64,000 nucleotides of DNA, from positions 5,890,001-5,954,000 of the forward strand of contig NZ_JANADP010000001.1 in NCBI RefSeq assembly GCF_024199945.1. The letters are read 5' to 3'. This stretch comes from Bradyrhizobium sp. CCGUVB4N (GTDB taxonomy: Bacteria > Pseudomonadota > Alphaproteobacteria > Rhizobiales > Xanthobacteraceae). The notes under the pieces were generated by a model that did not search any database, had not been told where the DNA came from, and worked only from the letters and a program-made list of their open reading frames with translations. Positions 33,387-42,654 of the stretch are shown here, piece after piece (position 1 is the stretch's first letter; each line of letters starts with the position of its first letter). Position numbers and translations under genes: made by a program.

Positions 33387-34364
33387 ATGTTCTCAGTATC
33401 ACGTCGCAGATTCCTGACGGGTTCAGCAGCAGGTGGCCTTGCCCTCGCAGCACCGCGCGCATTTGCCGCCGATAAACTCAAGGTCGCCGGCATCCACGCC
33501 TCGCCTGTCGAGAATGCCTGGAATTCACGACTGCACGAAGCGCTGCAATCCGCGGCCAAGGACGGCGTCATTGAGTATGTGTTTTCGGAAGGCGTGTCCG
33601 GCACCGATTATCCGCGTGCCATGCGCGAGTATGCCGAGCAGGGCCACAAGCTGATCGTCGGGGAATCCTATGCGGGCGAGGCTCAGGCGCGGCAATTGGC
33701 CGCCGACTATCCGCAAACCGCTTTCCTGATGGGATCGAGCGGCAAGCCATCAGGAGACAATTTCGGCACCTTCGGCACATGGAATCACGAGGCCGCCTAT
33801 CTCGCCGGCATGCTCGCCGCGCCTCTTTCCAAGAGCGGTACCTTCGGCACGGTCGGCGCAATCCCGATTCCGGAAGTCAACATCCTGATCAACGCGTTTC
33901 GATCGGGGGTGAAGGAGGTGCGGCCCGACGCCAAATTCCTGATCGGGTTCATCGGTACTTTCTTCGATCCTCCCAAGGCGCGCGAATCCGGCCTCGCGCA
34001 GATCGATGCCGGCGCGGACATTCTTTTTGGCGAGCGCATCGGGACGGCCGACGCCGCCAAGGAGAAGAAGATCAAGTCAATCGGTTCACTGCTCGACTAC
34101 ACGCCGCGTTACCCGGACACGGTGTTCGCGAACGCAATGTGGTACTTCCGTCCCATTCTTGACGCGGCCATCGCTGATGCGAAAGCCGGCGCCAAGGCAG
34201 GCAAGGACTACTCCTCCTTCAGCTTCATGAAGGCGGGAGGCAACGACGTCGTGTTCAGCAAGAGCATGGTCGCTCCGGAATCGATTGCCGCAATGGAAGC
34301 CAAGCGGGACGCGATCAAATCCGGCAGCTTCACTGTCCCTGTCGACCCCAAAGAACCAACCTAG
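33387..34364 (+). CDS. BMP/PnrA-family ABC transporter substrate-binding protein
   Basis: The protein has 325 residues. A Tat signal (SRRRFLTGSAAGGLALAAP) is cut near AFA-A. The family core is VAGIHASPVENAWNSRLHEAL, a middle GTFGTWNHEAAYLAGMLAA, and GTFFDPPKARE. BMP-type receptors bind purine nucleosides or related compounds in the periplasm and feed an ABC importer. It is the first gene of an operon with an amidase, an ATPase and two permeases, which supports the role. Tat export of a BMP protein is unusual but seen in rhizobia. Confidence 0.93.
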   Translation: MFSVSRRRFLTGSAAGGLALAAPRAFAADKLKVAGIHASPVENAWNSRLHEALQSAAKDGVIEYVFSEGVSGTDYPRAMREYAEQGHKLIVGESYAGEAQARQLAADYPQTAFLMGSSGKPSGDNFGTFGTWNHEAAYLAGMLAAPLSKSGTFGTVGAIPIPEVNILINAFRSGVKEVRPDAKFLIGFIGTFFDPPKARESGLAQIDAGADILFGERIGTADAAKEKKIKSIGSLLDYTPRYPDTVFANAMWYFRPILDAAIADAKAGAKAGKDYSSFSFMKAGGNDVVFSKSMVAPESIAAMEAKRDAIKSGSFTVPVDPKEPT

Positions 34365-34409
34365 TTCCTTGAGGAGTTGACTGGCGCCGTTTCTCCCAGT
34401 CCTTCGGGG

Positions 34410-35852
34410 ATGTGCATTGTGACAGACGCACGCGATCCGCAGGATGGTGTGACCCTCGGTGCAGCCGTTCGTGCTGGACGAACGACAAGCCGCGACGTCC
34501 TCGAAGCGGCCCTCGAGCGCGCAAGCGCCGTCAGCCGGTTGGGGGCGATCAGCCATCTCGCGGCCGACATAGGTCAGCAGCAGGCCGCATCGATCGACGC
34601 ACGCCGTGGACCGCTCGCACAAGACGACCGAGGTCCCTTTTGCGGCGTCCCTTTCCTGATGAAGGACCTCGGTGCTGCGGCCAAGGGCCTTCCCGTCGTC
34701 TGCGGCTCGCGCGCGCTCAAGCCGGTGCCGGCCGACAGTGATGATGTCCTTGCACAGCGCTTCCGCAAGTCCGGACTTGTTCCGTTCGGTCTCACCACCG
34801 TTCCGGAGTTCGGCCTGTCCCTGAGCAGCGAGCCCGCCCTGGGGCCGATCGCACGCAATCCTCTCGATCCGTCTCGGACGCCCGGCGGATCGTCCGGAGG
34901 TGCCGCGGCCGCCGTCGCCGCGGGCGTGGTGGCGCTTGCGCACGCCACGGACGCCGGCGGATCGATTCGTGTTCCGGCGGCCTGTTGTGGTCTCGTCGGG
35001 CTGAAGCCAAGCCGTGGTGCCGTCCCTGGAGGACCGAGCTTCCAGAACCACCTCGGCGGTCTCGCCTCGGAACTCGTCGTCAGTCGCTCGCTCCGCGACA
35101 CGGCCGTCGCCCTCGACTGCTGTAGCGGAGCGGCTGGCGGACCCTGCCCCGATCCCGACCTTGGCAAGCCGCTGGCTGATCGCCTCGACATTCCTCCCAA
35201 CGGCTTGCGGATCGGGCTCTGCTCCGACGTCAGCGAAGGCGCGCCGATCCAGCCGAGCTATCGCGAGGCCGTGCATCACGCGGGCTCCGTGCTGGCCGCC
35301 GCCGGCCATCAGGTCACCGATATCGGTCCCGAAATTCTCAATCCTCTCGCCCGCAACGCCGCTCTGGTTTTTGACAGGGTCATCTCAGTCAATCTGGCGC
35401 GAACACTTGGTGACGTCTCCGCCGTGGAGCCGCTGACCGCCGCCGTCGTACAGCGTGGGCTTGCCATCACCGCGCGCGAACTTCAGGATGCCGAGCTCAC
35501 CGGCGTCCGTGTCGCGCACAACCTCTGGCGGCTTTTCGATGAGTTCGACGTGATCATCACGCCTATGCTGAGCGGGCCGCCGCCATCGATCGGGTCCTTT
35601 CCCATGGACCACCGCGACGTCGACCTGCACTGGCGGCGAATGTCGGATTTCGCACCCTACGCCATGATCTCAAATGTGGGCGGCACGCCGGCGCTGTCGA
35701 TCCCGCACGGGATCGACGACCGGGGCCTTCCGCTGTCCGTGCAACTGATCGGTCCCATGGCGGCCGATGGCCTGCTGCTGCGCCTTGCGCGCCAGCTGCA
35801 AAAGGCGGTGCCGTGGCATTTCGCCGCGCCAATCGCCGGATTGCCGCGATGA
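34410..35852 (+). CDS. Amidase (amidase-signature family) embedded in ABC operon
   Basis: The protein is about 480 residues, with possible starts at TTG 34377, ATG 34410 or GTG 34419. The amidase-signature triad is visible: Lys in FLMKDLGAA (about 85), the Gly/Ser-rich loop GGSSGGAAAAVAAG with its Ser, and the nucleophile Ser in DAGGSIRVPAACCGLVGLKPSRG (split DAGGSIRVPA / GLVGLKPSRG). It hydrolyses a C-N amide bond in the cytoplasm. Its stop overlaps the ATPase start as ATGA, so it belongs to the import operon and may process the imported amide. Confidence 0.93.
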   Translation: MCIVTDARDPQDGVTLGAAVRAGRTTSRDVLEAALERASAVSRLGAISHLAADIGQQQAASIDARRGPLAQDDRGPFCGVPFLMKDLGAAAKGLPVVCGSRALKPVPADSDDVLAQRFRKSGLVPFGLTTVPEFGLSLSSEPALGPIARNPLDPSRTPGGSSGGAAAAVAAGVVALAHATDAGGSIRVPAACCGLVGLKPSRGAVPGGPSFQNHLGGLASELVVSRSLRDTAVALDCCSGAAGGPCPDPDLGKPLADRLDIPPNGLRIGLCSDVSEGAPIQPSYREAVHHAGSVLAAAGHQVTDIGPEILNPLARNAALVFDRVISVNLARTLGDVSAVEPLTAAVVQRGLAITARELQDAELTGVRVAHNLWRLFDEFDVIITPMLSGPPPSIGSFPMDHRDVDLHWRRMSDFAPYAMISNVGGTPALSIPHGIDDRGLPLSVQLIGPMAADGLLLRLARQLQKAVPWHFAAPIAGLPR

Positions 35853-37357
35853 ACGAGACCGTCCTGAGCCTGGAGGGGATCACCAAGCGGTTCGGTTCTC
35901 TCATCGCGAACGACGACGTCACTCTGAATTTGCGGCGCGGCGAATTGCTGGCTCTGCTTGGCGAGAATGGCGCCGGCAAGACGACCTTGATGAACATCCT
36001 GTTCGGTCACTACGCAGCGGATGCAGGTCGCGTCATCGCTTTCGGCCGCGAGCTGCCGCCCGGGCGCCCTCGTGCGGCGATCGACGCCGGGATCGGCATG
36101 GTCCATCAGCATTTTGCGCTCGCGGCAAACCTGACCGTCCTGGAGAACATCGTCGCAGGAACGGAGAACATCGGTCGGCTTCGTGGCCGCTGGCGAGAGG
36201 CGCGCGCCAAGCTCACGGAGATTGCCCGGCGCTTCGGCCTTGCGATCGACCCTGATGCGCGGGTCGGCGACCTCTCGGTCGGCGAGCGGCAGCGGGTGGA
36301 GATTCTCAAGGCACTCTATCGCGACGCCCGCATCCTGATCCTTGACGAACCCACCGCCGTCTTGACGCCGCAGGAAGCCGAGAAGCTATTCGATACGCTG
36401 CGTGTCATGGCTGCGAACGGCCTTTCGCTCATCTTCATTTCGCACAAGCTGCATGAAATCCTTGCTGCCGCAGATCGGATCGTGGTGTTGCGCGCCGGCA
36501 AGGTCACGGCCGAACGGATCACGGCCAACACCAACAAGAACGAACTTGCCGAACTGATGGTGGGGCGGCCCGTCACGCGGCCCGCCCGGGAGCCACAACA
36601 ACCGGGCGCGCTGGTCATGCGGGCCGAAAATGTCAGCGTCGCGGGCTTCAAGCCGCTTTCGGATATTTCCTTCGAATTGCGCGCGGGCGAGACGCTCGGC
36701 ATCATCGGCGTCTCCGGCAACGGACAGTCGACGCTCGGTCGGCTTCTCGGAGGCCTCGTCAAGCCGACGGCGGGCCGTTTCGAGCTCCTTGGAGCAACCG
36801 TTGCAGAGCCGACGCCGGCCTCGTTCGTTGCATCAGGTGTTGGACGCATTCCCGAGGACCGCAATGTCGATGGCACGGTCAGCGACATGACGCTGTGGGA
36901 AAATTCCGTGCTGGAGCGGATCGGCGAGCAGCGCTTTTCAGCCTTTGGCCTGGTTCGTCGATCAGGTGCGCGCGCCTTCGCGAAAGCCATCATCGAGCGG
37001 TTCGATGTCCGCGGCGGTGTGCCCGACACACCAATCCGCCTGCTGTCCGGCGGCAACATGCAGAAGCTCATTCTCGGGCGAAACCTACTGACCTCGCCGC
37101 GTATTCTGATTGCGGCCCAGCCGACCCGCGGGCTCGACGAGGGCGCGGTCGCTGCGGTCCACGCCGAGATCCTCGCGGCGCGTCGCGCCGGCGCCGGGGT
37201 CCTTCTCATCTCGGAGGATCTCGACGAAATCCTGCAACTGGCGGATCGGGTCCAGGCGATCGCAAACGGTCGTCTCTCGCCGTCGATCCCGATTGATGAT
37301 GCAGAGCCGCGCCGGCTCGGCCTGATGATGGCGGGCGCCTGGAGCGAGATGGCTTGA
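35849..37357 (+). CDS. ABC transporter ATP-binding protein, two nucleotide-binding domains
   Basis: The protein is 502 residues from the ATG at 35849, overlapping the amidase stop. Domain 1 has Walker A GENGAGKTT, signature LSVGERQR and Walker B ILILDEPTAVLTP. Domain 2 has a degenerate Walker A GVSGNGQST, signature LLSGGNMQK and RILIAAQPTRGLD, where the usual Asp-Glu is Ala-Gln. One functional and one degenerate site is common in sugar/nucleoside importers of the RbsA/BMP type. It powers import of the substrate bound by the BMP protein. Confidence 0.94.
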   Translation: MNETVLSLEGITKRFGSLIANDDVTLNLRRGELLALLGENGAGKTTLMNILFGHYAADAGRVIAFGRELPPGRPRAAIDAGIGMVHQHFALAANLTVLENIVAGTENIGRLRGRWREARAKLTEIARRFGLAIDPDARVGDLSVGERQRVEILKALYRDARILILDEPTAVLTPQEAEKLFDTLRVMAANGLSLIFISHKLHEILAAADRIVVLRAGKVTAERITANTNKNELAELMVGRPVTRPAREPQQPGALVMRAENVSVAGFKPLSDISFELRAGETLGIIGVSGNGQSTLGRLLGGLVKPTAGRFELLGATVAEPTPASFVASGVGRIPEDRNVDGTVSDMTLWENSVLERIGEQRFSAFGLVRRSGARAFAKAIIERFDVRGGVPDTPIRLLSGGNMQKLILGRNLLTSPRILIAAQPTRGLDEGAVAAVHAEILAARRAGAGVLLISEDLDEILQLADRVQAIANGRLSPSIPIDDAEPRRLGLMMAGAWSEMA

Positions 37358-38406
37358 TGCGGCTCGATCGACGCGCCCATGTTCCTGTGACGCTCGCCGT
37401 TGCGGCCCCGTTCGGCGCCGTTCTGGTCGCGCTGTTGCTCGCCGGCATTCTGATTGCGATGAGCGGCGCTCCGGTCCTGGAGGCCTATCGACGCATCCTG
37501 ACCAGCGCGTTCGGCTCCAAATCGTCGATCACCGAAACGCTCACGCGGGCGACACCGTTGATCCTCACCGGCCTCGCGGTGGCGGTCGCCTTCCGGACGC
37601 GTCTGTGGAATATCGGTGCCGAAGGCCAATTCTATTCCGGAGCGCTGGTCGCGGCGATGCTGGGCTCGCAACACGGGCTACAACTGCCGGGCCCGGCACT
37701 GATCCCGGTCCTGATGGTCGCCGGAGCAGCGGCCGGCGCGCTATTGATGCTCGCCCCGCTCGGGCTGCGACTGCGTTTCGGCGTCGACGAAGTGGTCACG
37801 ACGCTGCTGTTGAACTTCATCACGATCCTGACGGTGTCGATGATGATCGACGGCCCGCTGAAGGACCCCATGGCCTTCGGCTGGCCTCAGTCGGTCCCGA
37901 TCGTTGGCGACGCCTTTCTGCCCAAGCTCGTTTCGCGCTCCAGGCTGCATATTGGATTTCTCATCGCGATCGGCCTCGCCCTCCTGATCTGGTTCGTCCA
38001 GGAGCGGACTGTGTTCGGCCTCAAGACTCGCGCCGCAGGCCTCAACCCCGCAGCGACCAACTTCGCTGGTATCAAGGTCAATCGTCTGCTGGTTCAGGCT
38101 GCTTGCGTCTCTGGCGGCCTCGCCGGCCTTGCCGGTGCGATCGAGGTTCTTGGCGTGAAGGGGTATGTGACGACCGACCTGTCGCCCGGTTTTGGCTACA
38201 CCGGTATCATCGTTGCGATGCTCGCGAGCCTGAATCCGATCGGCGTCGTCGTCACGGCCATTTTCGTTGCGACAATATTCGTCGGGTCGGACGGCATGAG
38301 CCGCGGGCTCGGCGTGCCGAGCTTCATTGCCGATGTCATCGTGGCTCTGTCGCTGCTGGCCGTGCTGGTGGCGCTGGTGCTCACCAATTACAGGATCCGC
38401 CGTTGA
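37357..38406 (+). CDS. ABC transporter permease, BPD_transp_2 family
   Basis: The protein is 349 residues from the ATG at 37357, which overlaps the ATPase stop as TGATG. About ten membrane helices are visible, with the family motif TRLWNIGAEGQFYSGAL (about 82-98) and GTRAAGLNP-like TRAAGLNPAATNFAGI, the coupling-loop region for ATPase contact. It forms the channel with the second permease. The substrate is probably a nucleoside, as in the nearest described BMP-type systems. Confidence 0.93.
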   Translation: MRLDRRAHVPVTLAVAAPFGAVLVALLLAGILIAMSGAPVLEAYRRILTSAFGSKSSITETLTRATPLILTGLAVAVAFRTRLWNIGAEGQFYSGALVAAMLGSQHGLQLPGPALIPVLMVAGAAAGALLMLAPLGLRLRFGVDEVVTTLLLNFITILTVSMMIDGPLKDPMAFGWPQSVPIVGDAFLPKLVSRSRLHIGFLIAIGLALLIWFVQERTVFGLKTRAAGLNPAATNFAGIKVNRLLVQAACVSGGLAGLAGAIEVLGVKGYVTTDLSPGFGYTGIIVAMLASLNPIGVVVTAIFVATIFVGSDGMSRGLGVPSFIADVIVALSLLAVLVALVLTNYRIRR

Positions 38407-39347
38407 CCGCCGCGCTGGACCTTTTCGCATCTGCCGGGCTCTGGGCGGCCATGCTTCGCATCGCAACGCCGCTCATCTTCGGCACGCTCGGCGCGCTGCT
38501 CTGCGAGCGGTCGGGCGTTCTCAACCTCGGCATCGAGGGTATCATGACGTTCGGCGCAATGATCGGTTGGCTGACCGTCTATCATGGCGGCGATCTCTGG
38601 CTCGGTCTGCTCGCCGCGGCGCTCGCTGGGGCAGCGTTCGGTCTGCTGCATGCGCTCCTCACCGTCCCGCTCGGCGTCTCGCAACATGTCGCCGGCCTCG
38701 GCATCACGCTGTTCGCGTCGAGCCTTGCCTATTTCATCTTCCGCCTCGCGATCCCCGTATCGGGTTCGCCACCGACAATCGTGCCGTTCCAGGTCCTCCA
38801 GATCCCGCTGCTCTCGAACCTTCCGTTTCTCGGCGAAGCGCTGTTCCATCAGACCGCTCCCACCTACATCGCGATCCTGCTCGCCCTGTTGCTCGGTTAC
38901 GTGCTGAGCGCGACGCCGTTGGGGCTGGCCATCAGGATCGTGGGCGAGAACCCGCATGCAGCCGAGGCCCAGGGGCTGGATCCGATCGCCATCAGGGTCG
39001 GCGCGATCGCCTTCGGCAGCGCCCTCATGGGCCTGGGCGGCGCGTTTCTCACCCTGTCGGCCTTCAACAGCTTCTTCCCGACCATGGTGCAGGGACGTGG
39101 CTGGGTCTGCATCGCGCTCGTCGTCTTCGCATCATGGCGCCCGACACGGGCGCTTCTCGGCGCGCTACTGTTTGCACTGTTCGACGCCTATCAGCTTCGC
39201 CTCCAGCATATCGTTGGCAAGGCGGTGCCGTATCAGCTTTTCCTGATGCTGCCCTATGTAATGTCGATCGTCGCCTTGCTCGTGATGGCGCGGCGTGCGC
39301 GGGTCCCCCAAGCGCTGATGCAACCGTTCCGGCGCGGCGAACGCTAG
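38403..39347 (+). CDS. ABC transporter permease, BPD_transp_2 family
   Basis: The protein is 314 residues from a TTG at 38403 that overlaps the previous stop (TTGA). The frame runs further upstream but only as antisense-like shadow of the first permease. It has the motif ERSGVLNLGIEGIMTFGAM and later GLAIRIVGENPHAAEAQGLD, the second-permease version of the coupling loop. It pairs with the 37357 permease to complete the importer. It is the last gene of the operon. Confidence 0.92.
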   Translation: MTAALDLFASAGLWAAMLRIATPLIFGTLGALLCERSGVLNLGIEGIMTFGAMIGWLTVYHGGDLWLGLLAAALAGAAFGLLHALLTVPLGVSQHVAGLGITLFASSLAYFIFRLAIPVSGSPPTIVPFQVLQIPLLSNLPFLGEALFHQTAPTYIAILLALLLGYVLSATPLGLAIRIVGENPHAAEAQGLDPIAIRVGAIAFGSALMGLGGAFLTLSAFNSFFPTMVQGRGWVCIALVVFASWRPTRALLGALLFALFDAYQLRLQHIVGKAVPYQLFLMLPYVMSIVALLVMARRARVPQALMQPFRRGER

Positions 39348-39365
39348 GATACCCTCGGCGGTCTC

Positions 39366-40940
39366 CTACTCCCTGATCAGGGTCTCGACCTCGCTCCGAA
39401 GCGCCTGTCGCGAGCCGTCGCGCGAATAGAACATGTGGCCGCCGGGATAGACAACGAACTTCACGCGCGACGTCACAAAGGACGGCAGCTGGTCGAGCGC
39501 CCGCTTCGTGCCGAAATAGGGCGTTGCGAGATCGAACAGGCCGTGCGCGACCAGCACGTTCAGCTTCGCATCGGTGGCGAGAATCTGGCGCAGCTCCGAC
39601 AGCGATTGCGGCGGGTTGATGCCACCACCAAAGTCCCAGTTGCGCTCGACCGCGCCATTGAGGACTTCATAGGATCCGTCGGGGCGCCAATTGAGCTTGC
39701 GCGTGAGCACATCGACCGCGGCACTCGTCAGCGGCGCCTGAAGCGCATCGCCTGAGGGATCGCCGAAGCGCGAGCTGCTCGAATCCGGATAGGGATCGAG
39801 ACCGCGCACGGAGGCGTCATAGCGCCCGGTCACCATGCCGTTCTTGCGGTCGAGCTCGCGGCGGAATTCACTGACGTCGAAGCGTCCGGCGAGCCTGCGG
39901 CTCACCGCAGGGTCGAGGCCGGTCAGCTCGGCGACCTTGTCGGCCAGGCGATTGGTGGCTTCCTTGTCTGCCTCGCCCTTGACGAGGTCGGCTAGAAACT
40001 CGCCGCGGGCGTAGGCCTCGACGTCAGCGAGATCGGCGCGCTTGACCGGCCCCTTGGCTTCACGCGCCACCGCCACATAGCTCGGCAAGGTCGCGACATA
40101 TTGCAGAAGGCTCGTGCCCGTGAACTCGCGGAAATCGAGGAGCGGCGACACCAGGATCAACCCTTTGACGCCGACGCCGTGCTGAATCTGCAACTGGCGC
40201 ACGACCTTCGGCCCGCGAATCCCACCATAGCTCTCGCCCGCCACATATTTCGGCGAGGTCAGTCGGTTGTGCTTCTCGAGCCAGCGGCGGATCACGAGCG
40301 CAATCGAGTTGACGTCGCCGTCGACCGAATAGAACCGCTTGCGTGTATCCTCGCCGCTCGCGATGACACGGCTGTAGCCTGTGCCGATGGGATCGATGAA
40401 GACGAGATCGGTGAAGTCGAGCCAGGTTTCCGCATTCGGCTTCACCTCGGGCGAAGCCGACGGCGACAACCCCTCGCCGTCGAGCGGCAGCCGCCACGGC
40501 CCGGCCGCGCCGAACTGCAGCCACGCCGACGAGGCACCGGGCCCGCCGTTGAACAGGAACGTCACGGGACGCGTGGCGCGATCGGCACCGTCCAGCTCGT
40601 AAGACGTGGTGGCGATGTCGGCGAGCGGCTCCCCCTTCTCGTCGAATACGCGGACGGAGCCGGCGGTCGCGGCGAAGTTGAGCGTTCGGCCCGGCAGATC
40701 GAGGGTCTGCTTGGTGGTCTGGTCGCCCGGCAGACGATGCTGGTCGGCGGCCGCGGGCGACGCCTGCGCTGCATTGCCGCCCCGCCCGCCCTTCTGCCCC
40801 GCGGGCGCCGCCGCCTCGTTGCGCGGCTGCGGCGGATCGTCCGCGCGCGCCAAATCCGTGAGCGCCAGGCCCGCAAGCGCGAAAGCAGACACCGCCAGCA
40901 CCAACCCCGCGCGGCGCAGCATCGGCAAGCTCATGATCAT
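39366..40940 (-). CDS. Peptidase S10, serine carboxypeptidase-like protein
   Basis: The protein is 524 residues from the ATG at 40940, with GGGAG 7 bases upstream. A signal peptide ends near LARA-D. A Pro/Ala/Gly-rich linker of about 50 residues follows. The S10 fold shows the substrate-binding FLFNGGPGASSAW, the catalytic Ser in VAGESYGGIRGPK, an Asp in VLVAHGLFDLATPYFG and a His in VYPGGHMFYSR. Secreted carboxypeptidases remove C-terminal residues; the linker suggests envelope attachment. All catalytic residues are present. Confidence 0.92.
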   Translation of the reverse strand: MIMSLPMLRRAGLVLAVSAFALAGLALTDLARADDPPQPRNEAAAPAGQKGGRGGNAAQASPAAADQHRLPGDQTTKQTLDLPGRTLNFAATAGSVRVFDEKGEPLADIATTSYELDGADRATRPVTFLFNGGPGASSAWLQFGAAGPWRLPLDGEGLSPSASPEVKPNAETWLDFTDLVFIDPIGTGYSRVIASGEDTRKRFYSVDGDVNSIALVIRRWLEKHNRLTSPKYVAGESYGGIRGPKVVRQLQIQHGVGVKGLILVSPLLDFREFTGTSLLQYVATLPSYVAVAREAKGPVKRADLADVEAYARGEFLADLVKGEADKEATNRLADKVAELTGLDPAVSRRLAGRFDVSEFRRELDRKNGMVTGRYDASVRGLDPYPDSSSSRFGDPSGDALQAPLTSAAVDVLTRKLNWRPDGSYEVLNGAVERNWDFGGGINPPQSLSELRQILATDAKLNVLVAHGLFDLATPYFGTKRALDQLPSFVTSRVKFVVYPGGHMFYSRDGSRQALRSEVETLIRE

Positions 40941-41200
40941 GATCGTTCTCCCAGCCGCCCGTCGGTCCCCGGCCACAGCTGTAGCGGGCAATTGCGACGG
41001 TTTGGGGGATCGGAAGCCTTGGGAAGGGCATTCCGGGCCGATCCGCATCGCTTTTGTCTGGAATCGGGATGCCGGGCCGACCGACCCGTTTGCCTTGCCG
41101 GGCGGTCGTCCTCGACAATAGAGGCCCAGGTCGTATAGACGACCTCGGCGGAACTTTCTCGAGCCAGCGACACCTGCCTGGAAGCCAAGATCTGGAAGCC

Positions 41201-41980
41201 ATGACCAAGCCATCGCGATACGACCGGATCGCCTTCGTCGCCAGCCCGAGCAGCGACGCAGAGGCCGCCCTCCACCAGCTCACCACGCAATATGGCAATT
41301 GCGATCCGAGCGAGGCCGACGTCGTGGTCGCGCTCGGCGGCGACGGGCTGATGCTCCAGACGCTGCACCAGCACATGCGCTCGGGAAAGCCGATCTACGG
41401 CATGCACCGCGGCACGGTCGGCTTCCTCATGAACGAGTACTCGACGCACGATCTGCGCACGCGCCTCGAGGCGGCGCATGAATCCGAGATCAACCCGCTG
41501 CTGATGCGCGCGACCGATACCAATGACCGCGTCCACCTGCATCACGCCATCAACGAGGTCTATCTGTTCCGCCAGACCTCCCAGGCCGCGCGCCTGCGCA
41601 TCCTGATCGACGAGCGCGAGCGCATGCCCGAGCTGATCGCCGACGGCATCATCGTGGCGACGCCGGCAGGCTCGACCGCCTATAACCTCTCCGCCCAGGG
41701 GCCGATCCTGCCGATCAACGCCGCTTTGCTGGCGCTGACACCGATCAGCGCCTTCCGGCCGCGGCGCTGGCGCGGCGCACTGCTGCCCAACACGGCCTAT
41801 GTCGTGATCGAGGTGCTCGAAGACGACAAGCGGCCCGTCGCGGCAGTCGCCGACCATGAGGAGGTACGCAGGGTCCGGCGCGTCGAGATCCTGTCCGACA
41901 AGACCATCTCGATGCGTATGCTGTTCGACCCCGGCCACAGCCTGGAAGAACGTATCCTGCGCGAGCAGTTCGGTTACTGA
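41201..41980 (+). CDS. nadK: NAD kinase
   Basis: The protein is 259 residues from the ATG at 41201 (GGAAG upstream). The diphosphate-binding GGDG motif is in VVALGGDGLMLQTL, followed by the conserved NEY in FLMNEYSTHDL, GIIVATPAGSTAYNLSAQGPI with the conserved Thr-Pro-x-Gly-Ser-Thr-Ala-Tyr, and a C-terminal domain. It phosphorylates NAD+ to NADP+ using ATP. The length fits the short alphaproteobacterial type. It diverges from the S10 peptidase gene. Confidence 0.96.
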   Translation: MTKPSRYDRIAFVASPSSDAEAALHQLTTQYGNCDPSEADVVVALGGDGLMLQTLHQHMRSGKPIYGMHRGTVGFLMNEYSTHDLRTRLEAAHESEINPLLMRATDTNDRVHLHHAINEVYLFRQTSQAARLRILIDERERMPELIADGIIVATPAGSTAYNLSAQGPILPINAALLALTPISAFRPRRWRGALLPNTAYVVIEVLEDDKRPVAAVADHEEVRRVRRVEILSDKTISMRMLFDPGHSLEERILREQFGY

Positions 41981-42078
41981 CCCGCCTGCCCCGCACCCCT
42001 CCGGGCGCCCGATCGCAACGCTTCGTTAACCCTCCGCACGATATGGTTAATGAAAGTTGACCCTTTGGCCTGGGCGTC

Positions 42079-42624
42079 ATGTTTCGCATCGACTTCAACA
42101 AGCTGCGCTTCCTCGTCTGCGACGACAATCCGCACATGCGCCGCATCCTGCGGACGCTGCTGCATTCGTTCGGCGCGCGCGAGGTCTATGAGGCGGAGGA
42201 CGGCGCCACCGCGCTGGAAATGTACAGCCATTACGTGCCCGACATCGTCATCACCGACTGGGCGATGCCGATCTTCGACGGGCTCGAGCTTGCGCAGATG
42301 ATCCGGCAGCCGGAATCCAAGGGTAACCCCTACGCGCCGATCATCATGCTGACGGGGCATTCCGAGAAGCGCCGCGTCACGGTCGCGCGCGATGCCGGCG
42401 TCACCGAATTCCTGGCCAAGCCGATCTCGGCCAAGGGCCTGTACCAGCGCATTCTCAACGTGGTCGCCAGTCCACGGCCCTTCATCAAGACCAAAACCTA
42501 TTTCGGCCCGGACCGGCGCCGCAACACCAATTCCGCCTATATGGGTCCGGAGCGCCGCGTCGGCGAAAAGCACGAGGTGCTCCAGCAGCCCTCACTGCTC
42601 GACAAGGCCCGCTCCTCCATCTAG
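42079..42624 (+). CDS. CheY-like receiver protein with C-terminal extension
   Basis: The protein has 181 residues. A receiver domain (about 9-125) has the acidic pair in FLVCDDNPHMRR, phospho-acceptor Asp in IVITDWAMPIFDG (about 61), Thr in IIMLTGHSE and Lys in FLAKPISAK. The 50-residue tail has two short GPxRR motifs (FGPDRRR and MGPERR). No output domain is attached. It lies 30 bases before an Hpt protein gene in the same direction, which suggests phosphotransfer between the two. Confidence 0.93.
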   Translation: MFRIDFNKLRFLVCDDNPHMRRILRTLLHSFGAREVYEAEDGATALEMYSHYVPDIVITDWAMPIFDGLELAQMIRQPESKGNPYAPIIMLTGHSEKRRVTVARDAGVTEFLAKPISAKGLYQRILNVVASPRPFIKTKTYFGPDRRRNTNSAYMGPERRVGEKHEVLQQPSLLDKARSSI

Positions 42625-42654
42625 CGCAACGTCTCACCCGACGAGGCAGGCATC

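Noticed and set aside
31880..33475. Long alternative frames on both strands through the serine hydrolase at 31872
   Set aside because: The hydrolase frame has catalytic motifs; the others are Arg-rich or Ala-rich shadows.
37605..38402. N-terminal extension of the second permease through the first
   Set aside because: The upstream part is out of frame with real protein features; the TTG overlap at 38403 gives a normal permease length.
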